Source: Pseudomonas sp. ICMP 561
Lineage (GTDB): Bacteria; Pseudomonadota; Gammaproteobacteria; Pseudomonadales; Pseudomonadaceae
Direction: 5' to 3'
Assembly (NCBI RefSeq): GCF_002699985.1
Contig: NZ_LKBT01000020.1
Coordinates: 1-57,822, forward strand
Length of the DNA stretch: 57,822 nucleotides
Positions within the stretch are counted from its first letter, which is position 1, and each line of letters begins with the position of its first letter. Shown here piece by piece: positions 24,480-31,919 of the stretch. The translations under genes and the position numbers were made by a program. A model generated the notes under the pieces. That model worked only from the letters and a program-made list of their open reading frames with translations, made no database searches and had not been told where the DNA came from.

Positions 24480-25346
24480 TTATTCGACAACCTCCGTCAC
24501 CGGCTGCCAACCCCCCACCATATGCACCAACCCCGGTGCACCTTCCAGGCGGAATTGGCCATGGGAACCCGCTGCGCTGGCCGACAGCACAATCTCGCTG
24601 GGCAACCGCACCGGCTTCTGGAACTGCACTCTGATATCGACGTTCGACGCCGGAAGATGATTGGTCAGAAAGGCCAGGGTTCTTGCCTTGAGCCACATGC
24701 CATGGGCAATCGCCTTCGGGAAGCCGAACAGTTTGGCGCTTGGCCCGCTCAGGTGGATCGGATTGTAGTCGCCGGACACCTTGGCATAACGTCGGCCAAT
24801 TTCCGCCGCCGCACGCCAGCGTGCAACTTCTGTCATGGGCATATCCGCAGGCTGATAATCGCCACTCGCTGCACCTTCCAGTTTCACGTCCCGACACAGC
24901 ATCGTGCTTTCTTCTTCCCAGAGCAGACCCATTGAGTCTTCAACCTGAGTGATCAGATCGAACGTGGCGCCTTTGTCGTGAGGCTGAAGGTTTTCAGCTT
25001 TTACACCGATGTACACCTTGTTCACGCTGCCCAGCGGCCGATGAATTCTGATCCGGTTAGCCAGATGAACCAGCCCCAGCAACGGGAAGGGGAAGTCCTT
25101 GGCCGTCATCAATTGCATTTGCAGATTGAACGCCAGCACGTGTGGATAAGTGGGCGGCAGCAGGCTGTTTTCGCTGAAACCACACACTTCGCGGTACTGA
25201 GACAGCTTTTGCGGGTCCACGGACGTCCAGCAACGCAAGCCGATATCAGGCAGTTCAGTGCCGGTCACCTTGCGCCGCAGCGCGGCCTGGACGAACAGGT
25301 TCGGCAGTGTCGGCAGGGAATCCAGGTATCGCCAGTGAGCGCTCAT
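24480..25346 (-). CDS. MaoC-like dehydratase/hydratase
   Basis: 288-residue hot-dog-fold protein. The C-terminal MaoC domain has the hydratase-2 motif (RRYAKVSGDYNPIHLSGPSA, KLFGFPKAIAHGMWLKARTL) with the catalytic Asp and His; the N-terminal half is a second, degenerate hot-dog domain. It is predicted to hydrate trans-2-enoyl-CoA (or -ACP). It lies 36 bases downstream of the two-domain FabG gene and opposite a thiolase, which together could make a complete reduction/hydration/thiolysis set for acyl-CoA. Confidence 0.9.
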   Translation of the reverse strand: MSAHWRYLDSLPTLPNLFVQAALRRKVTGTELPDIGLRCWTSVDPQKLSQYREVCGFSENSLLPPTYPHVLAFNLQMQLMTAKDFPFPLLGLVHLANRIRIHRPLGSVNKVYIGVKAENLQPHDKGATFDLITQVEDSMGLLWEEESTMLCRDVKLEGAASGDYQPADMPMTEVARWRAAAEIGRRYAKVSGDYNPIHLSGPSAKLFGFPKAIAHGMWLKARTLAFLTNHLPASNVDIRVQFQKPVRLPSEIVLSASAAGSHGQFRLEGAPGLVHMVGGWQPVTEVVE

Positions 25347-25382
25347 CGTGCATCTCCTTGCTCTTGTTTATTGTCTCGCGCT

Positions 25383-26738
25383 TTATGCGCCGATGACGCT
25401 CTGACCACAGACCCGCAGCACTTGACCACTGACCGCACCGGCACCCGGCTGTGCCAGCCAGGCAACCGCCTCAGCCACGTCCTGCGGCAAACCGCCCTGA
25501 CCGAGCGAGCTCATGCGGCGGCCCGCTTCGCGCAGGGCAAACGGCATGCTTGAGGTCATTTTGGTTTCGATAAAGCCGGGAGCCACAGCATTGATACTGA
25601 TGCCGCGCTCGCTCAAAGTGGGTGCCATTGCCCGCGCCAGACCGATCAGGCCGGCCTTGCTGGTGGCGTAATTGGTTTGGCCGCGATTGCCCGAAAGTCC
25701 GCTGATCGAAGCCAGCAGAATGACGCGACCGTTGTCGCGCAGGGTACCGCTGTCCAGCAGCGCTTCAGTCAGTACTTGAGGCGCGTTGAGATTGACCGAC
25801 AGCACTGAATCCCAGAAATCGGCAGACATGTTGGCCAGCGTCTTGTCCCGGGTGATCCCGGCGTTATGCACCAGAATGTCGATGCCGCCCTGCAGATGTT
25901 CGATCAATTGTGCGCCCGCGTCGGCCGCGCCAATGTCCAGCGTCAGGGCTTTGCCGCCCAGTCGTGCTGCCAGAGCATCAAGGTCTGATTTGGCCTGAGG
26001 CACATCGAGCAAGACCACTTCTGCACCGTCACGAGCCAGGGTTTCGGCAATCGCTGCACCGATACCGCGTGCAGCGCCGGTTACCAAAGCTCTGCGACCG
26101 CTGAGCGGCCGACTCCAGTCCTGAACCTGTGATGGGCAAGCGCTCAGGCGGATAACCTGGCCGGAGATAAACGCGCTCTTGGGTGACAGGAAAAACCGCA
26201 GCGCACCTTCGAGCTGATCCTCCGCTCCATTGTCCACTTGCAGCAGTTGCACGGTGCCGCCGTTGCGCATCTCTTTGGCCAGCGAACGGCCGAAGCCTTC
26301 GAGTGCTTGTTGGGTGCTGGCGGCAAGCGGCTCGCTGAGGCTTGCGGGTGCGTGGCCGAGAATCACTACATGCGCGCTGTAATCGAGCTTTTTCAACAAA
26401 GGCTGAAAGAATTCGCGTAATTGCTTGAGGTCTTCGGTGCGCGTAAAAGCGCTGGCATCGAAGACCACCGCTTTGATTTTCGGGCCCTGATCGGCAACCC
26501 AGGCGGTTGCGCCGGGTACCTCCGAGCCAAAGCTGTAGATCGACTCGGTCAAGCGAGGAGCAAATAGCCTGACCTGATCGGCCAGTGGTCCTGCGCTGAT
26601 CAGCAGCGAGCCTTCAATCGGGCGCAGACGTCCGGCCTGCCAGCGTTCCAGTCTGACCGGTTTAGGCAGGCCAACAGCGCCAACCAGGCGGCTGCCCAGG
26701 TCAGAGTTGGCAAAATCTATGTAGCGATCAGACGGCAT
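25383..26738 (-). CDS. fabG: Two-domain 3-oxoacyl-ACP/CoA reductase (FabG4-like)
   Basis: 451 residues: an N-terminal domain of about 200 residues without catalytic residues (flavodoxin-like in the FabG4 group) and a C-terminal short-chain dehydrogenase. TGAARGIG at 220-227 binds NADP(H)/NAD(H); HNAGITRDKT, Tyr357 and Lys361 (YATSK) complete the active site; SINAVAPGFIETKMT follows. FabG4-type enzymes prefer CoA over ACP substrates and often NADH. It is upstream of the MaoC gene and divergent from the thiolase, with a 114-base shared control region. Confidence 0.93.
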   Translation of the reverse strand: MPSDRYIDFANSDLGSRLVGAVGLPKPVRLERWQAGRLRPIEGSLLISAGPLADQVRLFAPRLTESIYSFGSEVPGATAWVADQGPKIKAVVFDASAFTRTEDLKQLREFFQPLLKKLDYSAHVVILGHAPASLSEPLAASTQQALEGFGRSLAKEMRNGGTVQLLQVDNGAEDQLEGALRFFLSPKSAFISGQVIRLSACPSQVQDWSRPLSGRRALVTGAARGIGAAIAETLARDGAEVVLLDVPQAKSDLDALAARLGGKALTLDIGAADAGAQLIEHLQGGIDILVHNAGITRDKTLANMSADFWDSVLSVNLNAPQVLTEALLDSGTLRDNGRVILLASISGLSGNRGQTNYATSKAGLIGLARAMAPTLSERGISINAVAPGFIETKMTSSMPFALREAGRRMSSLGQGGLPQDVAEAVAWLAQPGAGAVSGQVLRVCGQSVIGA

Positions 26739-26779
26739 GGAACACTCTCCTTGAGTCGGGGTTCAAAGGAGTTGACCAC

Positions 26780-26802
26780 ACTCAAGCGACGTTCGTTCGA
26801 GT
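26780..26802. promoter_or_regulatory. Imperfect dyad between fabG and thiolase genes
   Basis: ACTCAAGCGA CGT TCGTTCGAGT is symmetric at 16 of 23 positions and lies midway between the divergent fabG and thiolase starts. It could be an operator for a regulator sensing acyl-CoA; no matching site elsewhere in the window was found. Confidence 0.3.
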
Positions 26803-26852
26803 ATCCCCTACGCTGCTCATCAGCGAATCCGTATCAATAAAGGGAGTTTTCA

Positions 26853-28130
26853 ATGAATCAGCCACGCCGGGTCGCCATCGTCGGCGGTAACCGTATTCCA
26901 TTCGCTCGCTCCAATGGCCCTTACGCCACCGCGAGCAATCAGGACATGCTGACCGCCGCGCTGGAGGGTTTGATCGAGCGTTTCAACCTGCATGGCTTGC
27001 GCATGGGCGAGGTCGTTGCCGGTGCTGTGCTCAAGCATTCCCGGGACTTCAACCTGACCCGCGAGTGCGTGCTGGGCTCGCGCCTGTCCCCGCAGACGCC
27101 TGCCTATGATCTGCAACAGGCCTGCGGCACCGGGCTGGAAGCGGCGTTGCTGGTGGCCAACAAAATCGCCTTGGGACAGATCGAGTGCGGTATTGCGGGC
27201 GGGGTGGATACCACTTCCGATGCACCGATTGGCGTGAACGAAGATTTACGTAACATTTTGCTGCAGGTTAACCGGGCCAAGTCCGTGGGCGACAAACTTA
27301 AACTTTTGTTGCAATTGCGTCCGCATAACCTCAAGCCTGAGTTGCCACGTAATGGCGAACCGCGCACCGGTCTTTCCATGGGGCAGCACTGCGAGTTGAT
27401 GGCGCAAACCTGGAATATCCCTCGCGACGCACAGGACCAGTTGGCGCTGGAAAGCCATCTGAAAATGGCCGCAGCGTATGCCGAAGGCTGGCAGAACGAC
27501 TTGATCACGCCGTTTCAGGGCCTGACCCGCGATAATAACCTGCGTCCTGACCTGACCCTCGACAAGCTCGCCAGCCTGAAATCCGCGTTCGAACGCAGCG
27601 CCAAGGGCACGCTGACAGCGGGCAACTCCACACCGCTGACTGACGGAGCTTCACTGGTGCTGCTGGCGAGCGAGGAGTGGGCCAAAGAGCGTGGTTTGCC
27701 GGTGCTGGCGTACCTGCGTGATGGAGAGTCGGCGGCGGTGGATTTCGTCAACGGCAAGGAAGGCCTGCTGATGGCGCCAGCCTATGCCGTGCCTCGGCTG
27801 TTGGCGCGCAATGGTCTGACCTTGCAGGACTTCGACTACTACGAAATTCACGAAGCGTTCGCCGCGCAGGTGTTGTGCACACTGAAGGCTTGGGAGGACG
27901 CAGATTATTGCCAGACCCGGCTTGGGCTTGACGCGCCTCTGGGCTCGATTGACCGCAGCAAGATGAATGTCAAAGGCAGCTCGTTGGCCGCCGGTCACCC
28001 GTTTGCCGCCACGGGCGGACGTATCGTCGCCAACCTGGCCAAGTTGTTGAGTGTCGCAGGGGAAGGGAGGGGATTGATTTCCATCTGCGCCGCTGGCGGG
28101 CAGGGGGTTACGGCGATTCTTGAGCGGTGA
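26853..28130 (+). CDS. Thiolase (acetyl-CoA C-acyltransferase), FadI-like
   Basis: 425-residue thiolase. The nucleophilic Cys91 is in LQQACGTGLEAALLVANKIA; the second-site His is in DYYEIHEAFAAQVLCTLKA, and the C-terminal active-site Cys in ISICAAGGQGVTAILER. Length and motifs fit the FadI subgroup, which cleaves or forms 3-ketoacyl-CoA. It is divergent from fabG-maoC, so the three enzymes probably work on the same acyl-CoA intermediates. GGGAGTTTTCA precedes the ATG. Confidence 0.93.
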   Translation: MNQPRRVAIVGGNRIPFARSNGPYATASNQDMLTAALEGLIERFNLHGLRMGEVVAGAVLKHSRDFNLTRECVLGSRLSPQTPAYDLQQACGTGLEAALLVANKIALGQIECGIAGGVDTTSDAPIGVNEDLRNILLQVNRAKSVGDKLKLLLQLRPHNLKPELPRNGEPRTGLSMGQHCELMAQTWNIPRDAQDQLALESHLKMAAAYAEGWQNDLITPFQGLTRDNNLRPDLTLDKLASLKSAFERSAKGTLTAGNSTPLTDGASLVLLASEEWAKERGLPVLAYLRDGESAAVDFVNGKEGLLMAPAYAVPRLLARNGLTLQDFDYYEIHEAFAAQVLCTLKAWEDADYCQTRLGLDAPLGSIDRSKMNVKGSSLAAGHPFAATGGRIVANLAKLLSVAGEGRGLISICAAGGQGVTAILER

Positions 28131-28166
28131 TGAGAATGGACACAACTGCCAATATTGGAATGCATT

Positions 28167-28252
28167 GTGGGAGCTGGGCTTGCCCGCGATAAGGCTGGAT
28201 GCGATCTAGGATAGACCGAGGTGTCCTTATCGCGGGCAAGCCCAGCTCCCAC
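28167..28252. repeat. Paired inverted REP, TGGGCTTGCCCGCGA type
   Basis: GTGGGAGCTGGGCTTGCCCG at 28167 and the inverse ending at 28252. It differs from the GAGGCTTGCCC type only at the CTGGG segment, with the change compensated in both arms. It separates convergent genes (thiolase and symporter). Confidence 0.92.
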
Positions 28253-28283
28253 AAGTCCTGTATTAACCTGATATTGGGCTTGC

Positions 28284-29312
28284 TCACGCCGCGCGGGCTT
28301 CCTCCAGCGCTTCCGCCGACAGTTGCAGCTTGTGCCGGTTTGAATAATTCTCGGCCATCACCGAACACACGATCAATTGCAGCGGGTGGTAGATCATGAT
28401 CGGCAGTAGGATCAGACCCAGCCCCGGATTGTTTCCAAAAATCAGCGCTGCCATCGGAGCACCGGCCGCCAGTGACTTTTTGGTCGCACAGAACACCGCC
28501 GCCACCTTGTCCGCATGATTGAATTTCAGGACGCGGGCCGTGCCGGTGGTCAGTAGCAGGATCACTACCAGCAATGCCGCACTGCCTGCGAAGGCCATGG
28601 CGATGACCGAGTTGCCCTGGGTTTGCCACAGCCCCGACACCATCGAATTACAGAACGCCGCGTAGACCAGCAACAGGATCACGATCTTGTCGATCAGGTT
28701 GGTGTACTTCTTGTGTCTGGCGAAAAACTTGCCCACCAACGGACGCACCAACTGGCCCAGGATGAGTGGCAGCAGCAACATCAGGCTCAGTTTCAGCAAC
28801 GTGGAACCCAGGTCGATGCCGCCAGAGCCGGTACCAACGACCAGACTGACCAGCCACGGCGTCATGAAAATGCCGAACACGCTGGACATGCTGGCGTTGA
28901 GAATCGCCGCAGGGACGTTGCCGCCTGCACTGCCGGTCAATGCCACCGAAGAGGAAATGGTCGAGGGCAGTGCGCACAGGTACAGGAAGCCCAGCATCAA
29001 CAATGCCGGAACGTAGGCACCAAATGCCTTGTCGCAGGCCAGCCAGATAATGGGGAACACCACAAACGTGAAGACCTGCACCATGATGTGCAGGCGCCAG
29101 TTCTTCAGGCCGTTTTTGATCTGCTCGCTGGAGAGATTGACGCCGTGCAGGAAGAACACCACGAACACGCCGATGTTGATGACGTATTCAGCATGCATGC
29201 CGCCACCCGTGGCACCAAAGCCCGGGAAGAAGTAGGCCAGAACCGTGGCCAGGACCATCCCGCAGAGGAACCAGTCGGTGACGACGCGTTTGAGATGTTT
29301 GAGGACAGACAT
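28284..29312 (-). CDS. SBF-like (bile acid:sodium symporter family) transporter
   Basis: 342-residue inner-membrane protein with about ten helices, of the YfeH-type SBF-like group. ATG at 29312 (MSVLKHLKRVVTDWFLCGMV) is used; the same frame is open to 29783, but that stretch overlaps the divergent AraC-type gene and is a shadow. Helix-breaking segments near FLHGVNLSSEQIKNGLKNW and LCALPSTISSSVALTGSAGG are typical of the family's discontinuous ion-binding helices. Substrate unknown; the neighbouring AraC-type regulator probably controls it. Confidence 0.9.
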   Translation of the reverse strand: MSVLKHLKRVVTDWFLCGMVLATVLAYFFPGFGATGGGMHAEYVINIGVFVVFFLHGVNLSSEQIKNGLKNWRLHIMVQVFTFVVFPIIWLACDKAFGAYVPALLMLGFLYLCALPSTISSSVALTGSAGGNVPAAILNASMSSVFGIFMTPWLVSLVVGTGSGGIDLGSTLLKLSLMLLLPLILGQLVRPLVGKFFARHKKYTNLIDKIVILLLVYAAFCNSMVSGLWQTQGNSVIAMAFAGSAALLVVILLLTTGTARVLKFNHADKVAAVFCATKKSLAAGAPMAALIFGNNPGLGLILLPIMIYHPLQLIVCSVMAENYSNRHKLQLSAEALEEARAA

Positions 29313-29420
29313 AAGCGCTCGGCAATTGTTTGTAAAAATAGATGTCCGAAGGCTAACGCACTCGTAAACTTCCGTCTTGCGACATAAGGCCATTCCATAA
29401 CGGCTAACGGACAAATTCAT

Positions 29421-30203
29421 ATGCATCGTCAAGGCAGCGAGCGACAGATTCCAGCATTGAGCGAATTGCCGCGTCCATTGTATGCCCGCGCCGAGAGCTT
29501 GATCGCTGGATCGTGGACGCCGCCACATCGTCATGAGTGGGTGCAGTTTTCCTACGCTATCAGTGGTGTTCTGGGCGTGCATACCGCCGAAGGTAGTTTC
29601 TTTGCCCCCCCGCAGTGGGGTGTCTGGATACCGGCGGGGCTGGAGCATGAAGTGGTGACCTCCATGCGCGCAGAAATGCGCAGCCTGTATGTGCGCAAAG
29701 AGGATTCCGGCTGGGCACCGCAGCGCTGTCGGGTTCTGGAAGTGACGCCTTTGGCTCGGGAGCTGATCAAAAGCTTCTGTCATTTACCCGCCGAGTATCC
29801 CTTGGGTGACACCAGCGAAGCGCGACTGGTGCAAGTGCTCATGGACCAGCTGGCGCATTTGCCTGAGGTGGGGTTCTCGCTGCCCCTGCCTCGTCACCCG
29901 CGTTTGCTGGAGCTGTGCAATGAACTGATCGAAAACCCGAGCCAGTTGATCACGTTGCACGATTGGGCAGTACGTCTGGGCGCTTCGGAGAAAACCTTGA
30001 TGCGCCTGTTCCAGCGCGAAACGGGTTTGAGCTTCCGTGGCTGGCGGCAGCGTGCGCGGCTGCTTTCATCCCTTGGCGCGCTGGAGAATGGTGACAGCGT
30101 AACCAATACGGCGCTGGCCTGCGGTTACGACTCGACTTCGGCGTTCATCGCGGCTTTCAAGGGGTTGTTCGGGTTCACTCCCGGTGAACTGTTCAAGCAG
30201 TAA
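29421..30203 (+). CDS. AraC-family transcriptional regulator
   Basis: 260 residues. An N-terminal cupin-type sensor domain (ESLIAGSWTPPHRHEWVQFS with the His-containing strand, about 20-110) is followed by a C-terminal double HTH (about 160-258: LGASEKTLMRLFQRETGLSF and VTNTALACGYDSTSAFIAAF, ending KGLFGFTPGELFKQ). It is divergent from the SBF-like transporter with 108 bases between the start codons, the usual arrangement for a local activator of an efflux or uptake gene. Confidence 0.92.
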   Translation: MHRQGSERQIPALSELPRPLYARAESLIAGSWTPPHRHEWVQFSYAISGVLGVHTAEGSFFAPPQWGVWIPAGLEHEVVTSMRAEMRSLYVRKEDSGWAPQRCRVLEVTPLARELIKSFCHLPAEYPLGDTSEARLVQVLMDQLAHLPEVGFSLPLPRHPRLLELCNELIENPSQLITLHDWAVRLGASEKTLMRLFQRETGLSFRGWRQRARLLSSLGALENGDSVTNTALACGYDSTSAFIAAFKGLFGFTPGELFKQ

Positions 30204-30438
30204 TTGACCGGATTACCTTACGCAATGCGTGCAGTGGCTGAAGTTTCTTACCTTGAGATCCAGGTTTGTTTTTTTGCTCTCTAACGGCATGAAAGCTGCT
30301 TTATATCGGGGCGATGAGGGTTTTTCCGACAGAAACTATCCACATCAAACGTCAGCTCCTACTACTCGCTGGCAGAGGATTGCCGTATAACGGGCAACAA
30401 TCGCGTGTTTGGCAACGAAGGACCCACAATAAAAGCTG

Positions 30439-31335
30439 ATGAAAACTCCTAAACGCATTGAACCCCTGATCGAGGACGGTCTGGTGGACGAGGTGCTGCG
30501 CCCGCTGATGAGCGGTAAAGAGGCAGCTGTTTATGTGGTGCGCTGTGGCAATGAGCTGCGGTGTGCCAAGGTTTACAAGGAGGCAAATAAACGCAGTTTC
30601 CGTCAGGCATCCGAGTATCAGGAAGGCCGTAAGGTACGTAACAGTCGTCAGGCACGGGCGATGGCCAAGGGCTCCAAGTTTGGTCGCAAGGAAACAGAGG
30701 ACGCCTGGCAGAACGCCGAAGTGGCGGCGCTGTTCCGGCTGGCTGGCGCTGGCGTTCGGGTTCCCAAGCCATACGACTTCCTTGAAGGCGTGTTGCTCAT
30801 GGAGATGATCGCCGACGAGTATGGCGACGCCGCACCGCGATTGAATGATGTGGTTCTGGAGCCGGATCAGGCTCGGGAATATCACAAGTTTTTGATCGAG
30901 CAGATCGTACTGATGTTGTGTACCGGTTTGGTGCATGGTGACCTTTCGGAGTTCAACGTGCTGTTGACCCCGACTGGCCCGGTGATCATCGATTTGCCTC
31001 AGGCTGTCGACGCAGCGGGTAACAACCACGCGTTCAGCATGCTGGAGCGTGATGTGGGCAACATGGCTTCCTACTTCGGCCGCTTTGCGCCTGAGTTGCG
31101 TAAAACGAAGTACGCCAAGGAAATGTGGTCGTACTACGAAGCAGGGACCTTATCGCCAGCGACAGTGTTGACCGGCGAGTTTGATGAACCGGAAGACGAG
31201 GCCGATGTGGGTGGCGTTTTGCGGGAAATCGAAGCCGCGCGTCTGGACGAAGATCGTCGCCAGGCCGCCCGCGCTGCCGACGATGCTCCACCGAGCAAAA
31301 CTGCCGAAGAACCGCCCCCGCCCTGGATGCAGTGA
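30439..31335 (+). CDS. RIO-family serine protein kinase
   Basis: 298-residue RIO1-like kinase; a gene of this kind (PA4780) is conserved in pseudomonads. SGKEAAVYVVRCGNELRCAK supplies the ATP-binding loop and lysine; catalytic Asp168 lies in LVHGDLSEFNVLL and the metal-binding Asp in VIIDLPQAVD, as usual for RIO proteins. There is no activation loop. The C-terminal 50 residues are an acidic/Arg-rich tail ending in PPPPWMQ. Bacterial RIO kinases are poorly characterised. The upstream 235 bases have no other gene and contain one DnaA-box-like CTATCCACA near 30335. Confidence 0.92.
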   Translation: MKTPKRIEPLIEDGLVDEVLRPLMSGKEAAVYVVRCGNELRCAKVYKEANKRSFRQASEYQEGRKVRNSRQARAMAKGSKFGRKETEDAWQNAEVAALFRLAGAGVRVPKPYDFLEGVLLMEMIADEYGDAAPRLNDVVLEPDQAREYHKFLIEQIVLMLCTGLVHGDLSEFNVLLTPTGPVIIDLPQAVDAAGNNHAFSMLERDVGNMASYFGRFAPELRKTKYAKEMWSYYEAGTLSPATVLTGEFDEPEDEADVGGVLREIEAARLDEDRRQAARAADDAPPSKTAEEPPPPWMQ

Positions 31336-31350
31336 TCGGCAGTTAATAAA

Positions 31351-31375
31351 AACCCGGCTTCGGCCGGGTTTTTTG
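31351..31375 (+). terminator. Intrinsic terminator of the RIO kinase gene
   Basis: AACCCGGC TTCG GCCGGGTT: a perfect 8-bp stem closed by a stable TTCG tetraloop and followed by TTTTT. It is 15 bases after the stop codon. Confidence 0.95.
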
Positions 31376-31410
31376 TGGGCATTAAAAATTTTTGAGGGTT
31401 TATGCTTTCT

Positions 31411-31502
31411 CTGTTGGAGCGAGGCTTGCCCGCGAATCAGTAAATGAGGTGATTCAGGTAAACCGCGTCTTCGTCATTCGCGGGCAAGCCTCGCTCCAAC
31501 AG
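31411..31502. repeat. Paired inverted REP, GAGGCTTGCCCGCGA type
   Basis: CTGTTGGAGCGAGGCTTGCC at 31411 and its inverse ending in GCTCCAACAG at 31502. The symmetry extends outward (CTTTCTCTGTTGG / CCAACAGAGAAAG) to 31406-31507. It lies between RIO and cueR, which converge. Confidence 0.93.
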
Positions 31503-31517
31503 AGAAAGGAGGACCAC

Positions 31518-31919
31518 CTACCCACAACACCCACCCGAAGCCAGGTCCTTGAGAATGGGGCAATCCGGGCGGTCGTCGCCCTGGCAGTGCTCGACCAGTT
31601 CCTGCAGGGTGTCGCGCAAGCTCACCATTTCCTCGATCTTCTGGTTCAGATCAGCGATATGCTCGCGGGCCAGGGCTTTGACGTCGGCGCTGGCGCGTTG
31701 CCGGTCTTGCCAGAGCGTCAGCAGCTTGCCGACTTCTTCCAGCGAAAACCCAAGATCCCGCGAGCGTTTGATAAAGGCCAGTGTGTGCAGATCATCCTTG
31801 CCGTACAGGCGGTAACCACTGTCACTGCGGTGCGCGGCCTGCAGCAGGCCGGTGGCTTCGTAATAACGGATCATCTTGGCGCTCAACCCGCTCTGTTTCG
31901 CCGCTTGCCCGATGTTCAT
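31518..31919 (-). CDS. cueR: Cu(I)-responsive MerR-type regulator CueR
   Basis: 133-residue copper sensor that activates copper export genes. HTH at the N-terminus (MNIGQAAKQSGLSAKMIRYY, EATGLL), a dimerisation helix, and the two copper-binding cysteines Cys112 and Cys120 in HCQGDDRPDCPILKDL, exactly the CueR spacing; the tail ends GGCCG. ATG at 31919 overlaps the copA stop codon by four bases, so cueR is the second gene of a copA-cueR unit and is itself induced when copA is. The frame continues 10 codons upstream inside copA; those are not part of it. Confidence 0.95.
   Translation of the reverse strand: MNIGQAAKQSGLSAKMIRYYEATGLLQAAHRSDSGYRLYGKDDLHTLAFIKRSRDLGFSLEEVGKLLTLWQDRQRASADVKALAREHIADLNQKIEEMVSLRDTLQELVEHCQGDDRPDCPILKDLASGGCCG

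Noticed and set aside
28284..29783. 499-codon reading of the SBF-like transporter gene
   Set aside because: The extra 157 codons lie antisense to the AraC-type gene and carry no membrane or family features; ATG 29312 gives the normal length.
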